Of a stretch of DNA of 57,561 nt, positions 16,263 through 25,445 are shown one piece after another; the first letter of the stretch is position 1, and every line of letters begins with the position of its first letter. A program made the translations under genes and the position numbers. The DNA is from Thalassospira alkalitolerans. GTDB taxonomy: Bacteria > Pseudomonadota > Alphaproteobacteria > Rhodospirillales > Thalassospiraceae. Below the pieces are notes generated by a model. That model was not told where the DNA came from. It worked only from the letters and a program-made list of their open reading frames with translations, and searched no databases. The stretch is taken from positions 1 to 57,561 of the forward strand of contig NZ_JFKB01000023.1 in the NCBI RefSeq assembly GCF_002115745.1. Direction: 5' to 3'.

Positions 16263-18419
16263 ATGGCCGAAGGTCGAGACATCACACCGGCAGGATCTGA
16301 CGAACCGGACGCATCCGGCGGCACAGGCGGCCTGAATATGGCCGGTGTACAGGCACGCTTCCGCTCGGCCATGAAGCGTGGCGATATTTTCATGGCCCTG
16401 GGTTTCATTCTGATCCTTGCGGTCATGATGTTCCCGATGCCGCCTTGGCTCCTTGATTTCCTTTTGGCATTGTCGATCAGCTTTTCGGTGCTGATCCTGA
16501 TGACATCCCTGTTCATCCAAAAGCCGCTTGAATTCAACTCTTTCCCGATGATCCTGCTGGTGGCAACGTCACTTAGGCTGGCGCTTAATATCGCAACCAC
16601 GCGATTGATTCTGGGCCACGGGCACGAAGGCACACATGCCGCCGGTGCGGTGATCGAGGCCTTTGGCAGTTTCCTGATTTCGGGCAATTTCGTGATCGGG
16701 ATCATTGTTTTTGCCATCCTTGTCATCATCAACTTTGTCGTGATCACCAAGGGCTCCGGGCGTATCGCCGAGGTCGCGGCCCGTTTCACCCTTGATGCCA
16801 TGCCCGGTAAACAGATGGCGATCGATGCCGATCTGTCGTCGGGTCTGGTCAACGAAGAACAAGCCAAAGCGCGACGCAAGGAACTTGAAGACGAAAGTTC
16901 GTTTTTCGGTTCCATGGATGGTGCATCGAAATTCGTGCGGGGCGATGCCGTCGCCGGTATTCTGATCACCTTCATCAACGTGATCGGCGGCATCATCATC
17001 GGCACGGCCCAAATGGGCCTGTCATTGGGTGAAGCGACCGAAACCTATACTATCCTGACCGTCGGTGACGGTTTGGTATCCCAGATCCCCGCCTTGATCG
17101 TTTCAACTGCGGCTGGCCTTCTGGTCACCAAGGGCGGTCTTGAAGGTGCCACCGAAAAGGCCGTTTTCGGACAGGTCAGCAACTATCCCGCAGCACTGGG
17201 TGTTGCGGCGGCGATGATGGCCGGTATGTCGCTTTTGCCAGGTATTCCGATGATCTGGTTCATGGGCCTGGCGATCGTACTGGGCTATCTGGCCTGGCAT
17301 CTTGGCCGAAAACAAAATGAGGCTGCCGCCAATGCTGTGACCGAAGAAGCCAACAGCGCCGCCGAGGCCGCCGGACCGCCGCCCGAAGAACCCATATCCA
17401 ATGCCTTGCGCATGGATTATGTCCGGCTTGAACTTGGCTATGGCCTGTTATCGCTGATCAGCACCGAACGCGGTCAGAAACTGACTGATCAGATCAAGGC
17501 GCTTAGACGGCAATTGGCATCTGACATGGGCTTTGTCATGCCCAGTGTCCGTATTCAGGACAATATGCAGCTCCCGGCGAATACCTATGTCTTGCGCGTC
17601 AAAGAGATCGAGGCTGGTCGCGGTGATCTGCGTCCCAATATGCTGCTGGTGATGGACCCGCGCGGCGAAGAAATCACCTTGGCCGGTGAAAAAACCATGG
17701 AACCAACCTTTAACCTGCCGGCCATGTGGATCGAACAGGGCATGAAGGAAGAAGCCATGTTCCGTGGCTATACCGTTGTCGATCCACAAACCGTGATCAC
17801 CACCCATATTACCGAGGTGATCAAGGATCATATGCCCGAACTGCTGTCCTATGCCGAAACCCAGAAACTTCTGGACGAGTTGGACGACGATCAGAAAAAA
17901 CTGGTCGAAGATATCGTCCCCGGTCAAGTTTCGGTGGGCGGAGTTCAACGCGTGTTGCAGAATCTTCTGACCGAACGCATATCGATCCGCGACTTGCCAA
18001 CCATTTTGGAAGGCATCGCCGAATCCACCGCCTTTACCCGTAATCCAACTTTCATGACCGAACATGTCCGGTCGCGTCTGGCGCGCCAATTGTCGGATGT
18101 GAATACCAACCATGATGGCGTGATCCCGCTGGTTACCATGTCGCCGCAATGGGAACAGATTTTTGCCGAAAGTCTGGTAGGGTCCGGCGAGGAAAAGCAA
18201 TTGTCGATCCCGCCAAGCCAGCTTCAGGAATTTATCAACAAGGTCCGCACCACGTTCGAGCGCCTTGGCATGATGGGCGAAAGCCCGGTCTTGTTGACCA
18301 GCCCGGGAATCCGGCCCTATGTTCGGTCGATTGTTGAACGGTTCCGCCCGACCACGGTTGTGATGTCGCAAAACGAAATTCACCCCAAGGCCCAACTCAA
18401 AACCATGGGGCAGATATGA
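16263..18419 (+). CDS. flhA: Flagellar export gate protein FlhA
   Basis: FlhA is the large membrane component of the flagellar type III export gate. The 718-residue protein has the eight-helix N-terminal membrane part (about 38-335) with the hallmark region KGSGRIAEVAARFTLDAMPGKQM, and a cytoplasmic substrate- and chaperone-docking domain (about 365-700). The ATG at 16263 is used; the nearest AAGG is rather far upstream, so the start is moderately certain. It is followed by flhF and flhG, the usual order. Confidence 0.97.
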   Translation: MAEGRDITPAGSDEPDASGGTGGLNMAGVQARFRSAMKRGDIFMALGFILILAVMMFPMPPWLLDFLLALSISFSVLILMTSLFIQKPLEFNSFPMILLVATSLRLALNIATTRLILGHGHEGTHAAGAVIEAFGSFLISGNFVIGIIVFAILVIINFVVITKGSGRIAEVAARFTLDAMPGKQMAIDADLSSGLVNEEQAKARRKELEDESSFFGSMDGASKFVRGDAVAGILITFINVIGGIIIGTAQMGLSLGEATETYTILTVGDGLVSQIPALIVSTAAGLLVTKGGLEGATEKAVFGQVSNYPAALGVAAAMMAGMSLLPGIPMIWFMGLAIVLGYLAWHLGRKQNEAAANAVTEEANSAAEAAGPPPEEPISNALRMDYVRLELGYGLLSLISTERGQKLTDQIKALRRQLASDMGFVMPSVRIQDNMQLPANTYVLRVKEIEAGRGDLRPNMLLVMDPRGEEITLAGEKTMEPTFNLPAMWIEQGMKEEAMFRGYTVVDPQTVITTHITEVIKDHMPELLSYAETQKLLDELDDDQKKLVEDIVPGQVSVGGVQRVLQNLLTERISIRDLPTILEGIAESTAFTRNPTFMTEHVRSRLARQLSDVNTNHDGVIPLVTMSPQWEQIFAESLVGSGEEKQLSIPPSQLQEFINKVRTTFERLGMMGESPVLLTSPGIRPYVRSIVERFRPTTVVMSQNEIHPKAQLKTMGQI

Positions 18420-18443
18420 TGACCCGCCACGAAGGGAAAGCGC

Positions 18444-19430
18444 ATGCGCCTTAAGACCTTCACCGCCCCGACCATGACCGAGGCGATGGCACTGGTCAAA
18501 GAGCATATGGGACCGGATGCCATCATCGTTTCGACCCAGGACATCCCCGGAACGGGTGTGCGCCTGACCGCGGCCCTTGATCGCGACCCAGACCTTGATA
18601 TGGCGAGCCCCGAAGAAGGTCCGGCAGGCCATCAGGAACTGCTTGAACATGCAGAAGAAGCCCTGTTGCGCCATAACCTGCCGGAACGGCTGCGACTGCG
18701 CCTGTTTGATCTGATGGGCCGCGAAAGCGGTGCCACCAGTGCACAACAACTTCTGGCCACGGCACTGGATGAAATTTTCGATTTCTCGCCACTGCCAGAA
18801 AAAAACACGCCCCGTGCGTTGGCCTTTGTTGGCCCGCCCGGCTGCGGCAAAACGCTTGCAGTTGCCAAAACCGCCGCCCGTGCCGTGATGAAAAAACGCA
18901 AGGTCGCGGTCCTGACAACCGATTACAAACGGGCTGGCGGCATTGCCCAGCTCGAAGCATTTACCCGTATCCTTCAAATCAATCTGGCGCAGGTTAAAAC
19001 ACCCAAAGAATTTAAAGCCTGCTTTGCCCGTGTAAGGGATGCCGATATGGTTCTGGTCGATACAGCAAGTTGCAATCCCTATGTCGAAGCTGAAATCAAG
19101 GCGCTCAGCGAATTTATGTCGGTCGTTCCGTGCGAACCAATACTGGTCAATCCAGCCGGTCTTGACGCCGATGAATGTGCCGATATTGCCAATGCCTTTG
19201 CCGATTGTGGCGTTTCTCGCATGGTGATTTCCAGACTGGATGTTGCATCGCGCCTTGGTGGCGCGCTATACGGTGCTGATTCAGGAAATCTTTCCCTTTG
19301 CAATGTCAGTATGACGGCACAGGTTGCAGACGGCCTGACGGCTATAAGTCCCGTCGCCCTGGCCAAACTCCTGATTCCGTCCCATCGCGCCGAGAACGCG
19401 AAACCGAGTTTCTCCGAGGTCGTGAAATGA
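18444..19430 (+). CDS. flhF: Flagellar GTPase FlhF
   Basis: FlhF is the SRP-family GTPase that places or numbers flagella at the pole. The 328-residue protein starts with the typical MRLKTFTAPTMTEAMALVKE motif, followed by a shortened basic/linker region and the NG domain with P-loop GPPGCGKT (130-137), the TTDYKRAGGIAQLEAF segment and the DTAS element. The usual TKLDE base-recognition motif is degenerate (ISRLDVASRLGG). Its stop codon overlaps the flhG start (ATGA), so the two are translationally coupled. FlhF with FlhG suggests a fixed polar flagellum number. Confidence 0.93.
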   Translation: MRLKTFTAPTMTEAMALVKEHMGPDAIIVSTQDIPGTGVRLTAALDRDPDLDMASPEEGPAGHQELLEHAEEALLRHNLPERLRLRLFDLMGRESGATSAQQLLATALDEIFDFSPLPEKNTPRALAFVGPPGCGKTLAVAKTAARAVMKKRKVAVLTTDYKRAGGIAQLEAFTRILQINLAQVKTPKEFKACFARVRDADMVLVDTASCNPYVEAEIKALSEFMSVVPCEPILVNPAGLDADECADIANAFADCGVSRMVISRLDVASRLGGALYGADSGNLSLCNVSMTAQVADGLTAISPVALAKLLIPSHRAENAKPSFSEVVK

Positions 19431-20215
19431 CTGCCAAGTCCGAAGCTGCACCAAAAACCGCACCGCGCGCCAAAGGCCGCAACGTCCTTGCCATCGCATC
19501 TGGCAAGGGGGGCGTGGGCAAGACATGGTTTGCCATTACCCTGACCCATTCGCTGGTCCGCGAAGGCAAAAAGGCATTGCTGTTTGATGGCGATCTTGGC
19601 CTTGCCAATATCGATATCCAGCTTGGCCTGATGCCCAAGCACGATCTCGGCGGGGTTATTGCCGGGCGGATCGGCCTGCGCGATGCCGTAACCCCGTTCC
19701 CCGATGGCGGCTTTGATATCATTGCCGGACGCAGCGGATCAGGCAGTCTTGCCAATCTGTCTGTCACCCGCCTTCAGGCCCTTTCCGACGATCTGATCCA
19801 GACCGGCAAAACCTATGACAAGGTTTTGATCGACCTTGGTGCCGGTGTTGATCAGGGCGTGCGCCAGATGACCAGTCTGGCCAACACGGTGATTGTCATC
19901 ACCAATGGCGATCCGACCTCGTTGACCGATGCCTATGCCTTTATCAAGATCACGCATCTGGCACGCCCCAAAACCGATATCCGGGTCGTGGTCAATATGG
20001 CCAAGGACCGCAAGGAAGGCGAAGCAATCTATAACAAGCTTCTCAAAGCCTGCGAGGGCTTCCTGAAAATCAGCCCACCGCTTTTGGGCGTTATCCGGAA
20101 CGATCCGCGCGTTTCAGAATGCATTCGTTCGCAAACGCCACTTTTGATGCGTCACCCCAATTCTGATGCCGCCCGCGATATGGAGGCCATCACCCAGAAG
20201 CTTTTGGAAGAGTAG
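19427..20215 (+). CDS. flhG: MinD-like flagellar number regulator FlhG
   Basis: FlhG (FleN/YlxH) is a MinD/ParA-family ATPase that opposes FlhF to limit flagellar number. The start at 19427 overlaps the flhF stop by four bases (ATGA). The longer in-frame extension from 19298 lies inside flhF and is rejected. The 262-residue product has the deviant Walker A motif ASGKGGVGKTW (24-34), followed by FDGDLGLANIDIQLGL and the switch segment KVLIDLGAGVDQGVRQM. The C-terminal amphipathic region expected for membrane association ends at VISQ-type helices about 240-262. Function is inferred from family and context. Confidence 0.93.
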   Translation: MTAKSEAAPKTAPRAKGRNVLAIASGKGGVGKTWFAITLTHSLVREGKKALLFDGDLGLANIDIQLGLMPKHDLGGVIAGRIGLRDAVTPFPDGGFDIIAGRSGSGSLANLSVTRLQALSDDLIQTGKTYDKVLIDLGAGVDQGVRQMTSLANTVIVITNGDPTSLTDAYAFIKITHLARPKTDIRVVVNMAKDRKEGEAIYNKLLKACEGFLKISPPLLGVIRNDPRVSECIRSQTPLLMRHPNSDAARDMEAITQKLLEE

Positions 20216-20219
20216 TGTC

Positions 20220-21845
20220 ATGACGCTTCCGCCACAGGCCATAGCCCCAAGCACCGCCATAAGCGGACAGGGTGGTGCGGCGTCTGGCGGGGCCACAGCC
20301 GGTGGCGCGGGGGGCAATCCCCCGGCACAGGTCACCGCCGCCCAGCAGGTTGCGACGGCCATCGCCAAACTTCCGGTCGAAAGCCTGCTTCAGGCATCGG
20401 TGCAATCGCGGTCTGGCAATGAATTAACTCTTCTGACCACTCTGGGTCAGGTCAGCATTAAATTACCCACCCCCTTGCCCGCCAACCTGGGGGATCTTTT
20501 ATGGGTCCGTGTGATGCCACAAGGAACGCCCGGGCAAACCGCACAGGGCGGTAACGACCCTGCCAGCACCCTTCGCCTGCAAGTCCTGCCCCAAACGCTA
20601 ACACCGGGCGCCACAGGCACTGGTGGCACCGCATCCATTAACAGCAGCCCCTTAATCCCCGGCCAAACCTTTGCCGCCGTCACCACCAGCAATCTGACCT
20701 TGCCCAACGGGTCACAACTGCCCGCCGGGAGCCAGACACAAGTGATCTTTGTGGGGCAAGGTGCTGTCAGTGCGGGCAAGGCTGCCCAAATTGCCAATAT
20801 GGTGCCATCGGCGGGCACTTCACCCGCCATCACAACCGGTGGCACCCTGGCAACCCCACAAACCATCGCCGCAGGCGGCACCGCGACACCGGGCGGCACG
20901 ACCGCCGCCGGAACATCGACACCACTTGTCTTAACCGGCACCGTCCTGCCCCCCGACAGCCCCGAAGCCCGCATGTTGCCCAATGGCTTTACCGCACTTC
21001 GCACCCAGGCTGGTGTCGTCGGCATCAAATTACCCATTCCCGCCCCAGCCGGGGCAACGCTGTCGTTCAGTCTCGATGCCAATGCCGCAGCCGGACGTGG
21101 TGCCCAACCGGCCGCCATGACCGAGGCCGAACTGATCGCACGTGGGCAAAACGCCGCCCTGTCACGCGATTGGGGCAGCTTGCAACAGGCGATAACCGCC
21201 TTGGGCCAGCACGATCCGGGTGCGGCGGCAGCGCTGATGAACAACATCCCGCAAGCCGGTCCGAAATTGACCGCGACCATGATGTTCTTTTTTGCCGCCA
21301 TGAACGGTCCGGGTGGTTCGGCGCGCGGTTGGATGGGGGACCGTGCCGGTAACAGCCTGTCGGCACTTGAAGGGCGCGGTGGCTCGGATGTTTTGAAAAA
21401 ACTTGAAGGTGACTTTGCTGCCCTGCGCGGGATGACCGCCGACGAACGCCCCGATGGCTGGCGCGTCATGCCAATGCCGTTTCAGATGGGGGAACGCATT
21501 GAACAGGTGCGTCTGGCCTGGCGCCATGGCGACGATGAAAACGAAAAGGGCGAAAAAGAAGACCCGGGCACCCGTTTTCTGCTTGATCTGTCCTTTACCG
21601 AAGTCGGCCACACCCAGCTTGACGGACTGGTCAAAGGCGAAAACAGCAAATTCGATCTGATCGTGCGCACGGAAAACCCGCTGCAATCGGAAAACCGGGA
21701 TGATATCCGTGGTATCTTCCGCGAAGCATTGCAGATATCGGGCTATCAGGGGCATCTGGTTTTTCAGGATGGCAGCCGCTTTGTCGAAATCGCCCCATCC
21801 GCCAATGAATTTGGCCACGGATCACATCACGGGATCGAGGCATAG
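20220..21845 (+). CDS. FliK-like low-complexity protein of the flagellar cluster
   Basis: I do not recognise this 541-residue protein as a named family. The first 330 residues are rich in Ala, Gly, Pro and Thr. The last 110 contain an ordered block, FLLDLSFTEVGHTQLDGLV, then FREALQISGYQGHLVFQDG. This resembles the C-terminal pattern of FliK-type proteins, in which alternating hydrophobic residues flank a Leu-Gly pair. The architecture (long disordered part plus a small C-terminal domain) also matches FliK, and the gene follows flhG by five bases. A second ruler-like or export-related protein is an inference. The start at 20220 is preferred over 20166, which overlaps flhG. Confidence 0.55.
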   Translation: MTLPPQAIAPSTAISGQGGAASGGATAGGAGGNPPAQVTAAQQVATAIAKLPVESLLQASVQSRSGNELTLLTTLGQVSIKLPTPLPANLGDLLWVRVMPQGTPGQTAQGGNDPASTLRLQVLPQTLTPGATGTGGTASINSSPLIPGQTFAAVTTSNLTLPNGSQLPAGSQTQVIFVGQGAVSAGKAAQIANMVPSAGTSPAITTGGTLATPQTIAAGGTATPGGTTAAGTSTPLVLTGTVLPPDSPEARMLPNGFTALRTQAGVVGIKLPIPAPAGATLSFSLDANAAAGRGAQPAAMTEAELIARGQNAALSRDWGSLQQAITALGQHDPGAAAALMNNIPQAGPKLTATMMFFFAAMNGPGGSARGWMGDRAGNSLSALEGRGGSDVLKKLEGDFAALRGMTADERPDGWRVMPMPFQMGERIEQVRLAWRHGDDENEKGEKEDPGTRFLLDLSFTEVGHTQLDGLVKGENSKFDLIVRTENPLQSENRDDIRGIFREALQISGYQGHLVFQDGSRFVEIAPSANEFGHGSHHGIEA

Positions 21846-21959
21846 ACCCAATCGCCTGCCCGTTCGCCCCTTGAAATGAACCCTTTTCGATCCCGATCTT
21901 CAGACGTAATCTAGGATCATGATCCCAAACACTCCAATGGAATATAGGCGCCCGATCCA

Positions 21960-22361
21960 ATGCTGGAAATTTTTGAACGTCGAAACCTGTTGCTAAGCGA
22001 AACCAATCCCGATGCGCAGCTTGACTATGTCGTGACATTGCAAAGCGAACTGACCGGCTGTGAAACCGTTTTTCCGGCCCGCATGACATTACGCTATGTA
22101 CCGGACCGGCTGATCATTAAACCCGATTGCCTGACGGAATATTTTGCCGAAATCGCCCGTATCTCGTTCGACAATTTCGAAACCGCCGCAGTGCTTCTGA
22201 TGGAAGATTTCAACAACGAAATCATCCCGCGCTGGATCAATCTGCGCCTTGATAAACAAACAGCTGACAATACCAGCGTCCAGCATCACGAAGCCGCACT
22301 GGAAGATCGCCAGCCCAAATGGAACAACACGCGCCTTCTGGACCGGTTGGAACGGTACTGA
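21960..22361 (+). CDS. Short QueF-like (T-fold) protein of unknown function
   Basis: A 133-residue protein not assigned to a named family. By eye, residues 20-100 follow the pattern of QueF nitrile reductase: MTLRYVPDRLIIKPDCLTEYF aligns with the QueF stretch IxYIPDxxxxESKSLKLYL, and the later helix MEDFNNEIIPRWINLRL aligns with its NDLxxxxDPRYIxV. The catalytic Cys region and the ESK substrate motif are not conserved, so it is unlikely to be an active QueF. It may be a T-fold relative with another role. It converges tail to tail with the hydroxylase gene with no bases between the two stop codons. Confidence 0.4.
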   Translation: MLEIFERRNLLLSETNPDAQLDYVVTLQSELTGCETVFPARMTLRYVPDRLIIKPDCLTEYFAEIARISFDNFETAAVLLMEDFNNEIIPRWINLRLDKQTADNTSVQHHEAALEDRQPKWNNTRLLDRLERY

Positions 22362-22916
22362 TTACCGGAACGGCGTCCCATGTACCCATTGGGTCAAAGA
22401 ATACCGAAGGCCCGCTGTCGTTGGCGCAACCCGGTGTAAAACAAAACTTGGAAACAGGATCGCTGTACCGCGTTCCATCGGCGCATCAATGATGTGCCCT
22501 CCCGGGTTCAATTGCAACAAACCGCCCTCATACTGATCAGGTTCGGAAAGCTGGATAACCAGGGTCAGTTTACGACGACGCGCAATATCGGATGCACCAA
22601 CATCGCTGTGCCAGTCATAATGACCCCGCTGATCCCCGCTATAACACGCGATTTGGGCGTCTTCGGCGAATTCAGACAATGAAAAATCAAACACATTGCG
22701 ATTGGCTTCCGCCACCATATCCGTGATACAGCGCGTCACCACCGGTTCCTGGCTTTCATTAAACCAGGTGATTTTTGATCGGCGAATGTGACTGGCCGAC
22801 TGGCCCTGAACAAGGCCACCATCATCAAGCTCATCGCCAAAACTGTTAATCAGACGATCACAGGTCGCCTCATCAAGAGCCCCCGGGATAATCGTATACA
22901 TTTGTTCAGGAAACAT
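22362..22916 (-). CDS. PKHD-type Fe(II)/2-oxoglutarate hydroxylase
   Basis: Prolyl 4-hydroxylase-like dioxygenase (PiuC/YbiX type family) of 184 residues. The iron ligands are visible as H103-x-D105 in YDWHSD and H161 in FPSFVLHRVAP, with R171 as the likely 2-oxoglutarate anchor in RYSLTQWVHG. The start chosen (ATG ending at 22916) has a GGAGA ribosome-binding site nine bases upstream; in-frame ATGs at 22925 and 22970 are worse placed. PiuC relatives often accompany TonB-dependent iron receptors, but none is seen here, so the substrate is unknown. Confidence 0.85.
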   Translation of the reverse strand: MFPEQMYTIIPGALDEATCDRLINSFGDELDDGGLVQGQSASHIRRSKITWFNESQEPVVTRCITDMVAEANRNVFDFSLSEFAEDAQIACYSGDQRGHYDWHSDVGASDIARRRKLTLVIQLSEPDQYEGGLLQLNPGGHIIDAPMERGTAILFPSFVLHRVAPTTAGLRYSLTQWVHGTPFR

Positions 22917-23052
22917 TGACGACATTCTCCGATCCCACATGGGTCTTTTGACTTTGTGTCTCAGATCCAAGAAAATTCTTTGCGGTGACGTTGTCTTAGG
23001 GCCAAACGCCCCGATTGACCAGTCGGAAAATCAGGCAAGAACGGCGTGTATG

Positions 23053-23757
23053 CTATGCCAGGCGGACGATCCTGCCACCTGCGGCCGCCCCGTCATCGGG
23101 ATCATGGGTCACCATCAATGTCGGTAAACCGCGTGCGCGCGCTTGATCAAAAACAAAAGTCCGTATCTGATCACGTAACTCGGCATCCAGCTTTGAAAAC
23201 GGCTCGTCAAGCAACAGCACACAGGGCTCAGACAACAAAACCCGCATCAATGCTACCCGCGCGCGCTGCCCCCCCGAAAGGGTTGCCGGATCACGATCAG
23301 AAAATCCACCAAGCCCCGCACTTTCAAGTGCCGCATCAATGCATCGGCGCCTTGCTGCCCGCCCCCGGATTTCAGGCGGCAAGGCAAATGCCAGATTGCC
23401 ACCAACCGACAAATGCGGAAACAAAAGGTCATCCTGAAACAAAATACCAACATGGCGATCCTGCGGTGCCAAACCATCCAGCGGTTTGCCCTTTAACATC
23501 ACCTGCCCGCTGACCTCGAACCCGGCGGGCAATGTGCCGCAGATATGCGCAAGCAGGCTGGATTTCCCCGATCCGCTTGGTCCCATCAAAGTCACAATTT
23601 CACCCGGTGCAATGCCAAGGTCAATATCGACCAAAACCCGGCCATCAAGCCGGACGATAATTTGGCGCAATTCAAGCCCGATGTTGCTGACGTTAGTATC
23701 TCCATCTGAACCGGCCGCAGTATCGTGATCCGACTTGCTACTCATAGAATTAATCAT
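23053..23757 (-). CDS. ynjD: ABC transporter ATP-binding protein, YnjD-like
   Basis: ATPase of the YnjBCD-type importer. The 234-residue product has Walker A GPSGSGKSS, a Q-loop (LFQDDLLFPHL), the signature LSGGQRARVALMR, Walker B VLLLDEPFSKLD and the switch His in VTHDPDD. The start at 23757 overlaps the permease stop as ATGA, indicating translational coupling. The longer frame reaching 24072 runs antisense-free but inside the permease gene and is rejected. It lacks a C-terminal regulatory domain, like YnjD and ThiQ. The substrate of the E. coli YnjBCD homologue is not firmly established. Confidence 0.88.
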   Translation of the reverse strand: MINSMSSKSDHDTAAGSDGDTNVSNIGLELRQIIVRLDGRVLVDIDLGIAPGEIVTLMGPSGSGKSSLLAHICGTLPAGFEVSGQVMLKGKPLDGLAPQDRHVGILFQDDLLFPHLSVGGNLAFALPPEIRGRAARRRCIDAALESAGLGGFSDRDPATLSGGQRARVALMRVLLSEPCVLLLDEPFSKLDAELRDQIRTFVFDQARARGLPTLMVTHDPDDGAAAGGRIVRLA

Positions 23758-25439
23758 ATCCTGTTTTGAGTTCCCATACCGCGCCGATGACGAAACAGGA
23801 ATACCGGGATCAAAAGCGACACGGCAAACCCGGCAAAGGGCAGGATCATTTGCAAAATTCCGTAAATCCCGATCATGCGGCGGTCCCCGCCCGATGCCAG
23901 TGCAACCGCCTCGGTTGTCACCGTCGCAAACCGCCCCGCCCCGATCAGTAAAGTCGGCAGGTACTGCCCGACACTGACCGCAATCCCAACCGCAAAGGCG
24001 GTCAAAACTGCACGTGTCAGCAATGGCAGCCGCACCGACCAGAAAACCCGCATCGGGGATGCGCCAAGACATAATGCCGTTTGGCCATATCGCGGATCAA
24101 GGGCACGAAACGGATCGGCCAGTGACAAAAACACATAGGGCAAGACGAAGATCAAATGCGCCACCACCACAGACATCAGGCTGCGTTCCAATCCAAGGCC
24201 GGTGAAAAACACCTGAAGCCCGAACATGAAACTGATCTGCGGCATTAAAAGCGGCACATAAATCAACACCAACGCCCCTGCCCCCGGTCGGTAAGACCGG
24301 CGAGTTTCATTTTCAAGGCAACCCAGAACCAGACAAATCGCCACCAATACCGACAAACCGGCAATCAGTAACGTTGTCATCAATGCCGCACCCAGCGTGT
24401 GATATTCTCGCATCCAAAGGCGCAGGCTGAAGCTACGCGGCAGGAATTCTGGAAACGCCCAATACCCGGCAACACTCCAGACCAGCAAACCGGCAAGTCC
24501 CAAAAACACCGCAAGCGCGGAAACGATTGCGGCCCCGGCGGCCAACGTCCGAATTGGATCATCCCCTCGCCCGCGCGCGCCATTCTGCGCCCAACGACAG
24601 CCCCAATGCGCCATCAACCGTTCGCCAATAAACCAAATTCCGATGGCAAACAGCACCAACAAAAGCTGTAACACTGCCCCGGCCGAGGCAAGAAAACGAT
24701 GAGACAAATCCGGATCAGAAAGCCAACCCAAAATCCTAACCGCCAGTGGCGCCGGGGTCGTCGGGCCAAGGATCATCGCCACATCAACCACTGATGTCGA
24801 ATAGGCCAACACCGCCAAAACCGGCAACCGGATTTGCGGATAAAGGCGCGGCAATACGGTTTTAAGCCACCCCACCACCCGGCCATATCCCAGTGTCAGG
24901 GCAATTTTGCGCGTGCGATCCGCATCGGCCTGCGGCAGGGCGGCCAATGTCATCAACAATAAAAACGGGATTTCCTTGACCACCAGCCCCACGATCAGGG
25001 CCATCCCCAACGGGTCCTGCAAGGTTACGATATCCGGCGGACGATCCCAACCGCCAAGCGGTGCAATCGCCCGCACAATCCAGCCCGATGGTGCGATCAA
25101 AAAGGCAAGCCCAAAGGCCGCCGCCGCATGCGGCACCGACAGGATCGGCGACAACAAGCGTTGCATGACAGAAAAAATGCGCGTGCCCTGCCAAGCGGCA
25201 CAAAACAGCACAACAACCCCAAGTGAAATCAGCGTCGCGGCAAGACCATTGACCAATGACAGACGCATGGAAATGCCAAGCCCCGGCTGGGCCAGCAAAT
25301 CCTGCCACGGCCCAACCGAAAACCTATTCCCGCCCAGTGCCGGAAGATAACCAAATGCCGGCAATATCGTCCCGATCAGCCCGGCACAAACCGGGCCGAT
25401 CATCAGGATAATGGTCAGTGCCGGAACAAACCGCAGCAT
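23754..25439 (-). CDS. ynjC: ABC transporter permease, fused double-domain, YnjC-like
   Basis: Inner membrane permease of 561 residues with two fused binding-protein-dependent transport domains, each with about six membrane helices and an EAA-type loop (around TRKIALTLGYGRVVGWLKTVLP in the first half and GQTALCLGASPMRVFWSVRLP in the second). Single-chain double permeases are characteristic of the YnjC/ThiP/FbpB group. It lies between the ATPase (4-base overlap) and the binding protein (6-base gap), an operon transcribed binding protein, permease, ATPase. Confidence 0.88.
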   Translation of the reverse strand: MLRFVPALTIILMIGPVCAGLIGTILPAFGYLPALGGNRFSVGPWQDLLAQPGLGISMRLSLVNGLAATLISLGVVVLFCAAWQGTRIFSVMQRLLSPILSVPHAAAAFGLAFLIAPSGWIVRAIAPLGGWDRPPDIVTLQDPLGMALIVGLVVKEIPFLLLMTLAALPQADADRTRKIALTLGYGRVVGWLKTVLPRLYPQIRLPVLAVLAYSTSVVDVAMILGPTTPAPLAVRILGWLSDPDLSHRFLASAGAVLQLLLVLFAIGIWFIGERLMAHWGCRWAQNGARGRGDDPIRTLAAGAAIVSALAVFLGLAGLLVWSVAGYWAFPEFLPRSFSLRLWMREYHTLGAALMTTLLIAGLSVLVAICLVLGCLENETRRSYRPGAGALVLIYVPLLMPQISFMFGLQVFFTGLGLERSLMSVVVAHLIFVLPYVFLSLADPFRALDPRYGQTALCLGASPMRVFWSVRLPLLTRAVLTAFAVGIAVSVGQYLPTLLIGAGRFATVTTEAVALASGGDRRMIGIYGILQMILPFAGFAVSLLIPVFLFRHRRGMGTQNRI

Positions 25440-25445
25440 CAGAGA

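Noticed and set aside
17448..18977. Long minus-strand open frame across flhA and flhF
   Set aside because: Antisense shadow of two well-recognised genes with no ribosome-binding site or family signature.
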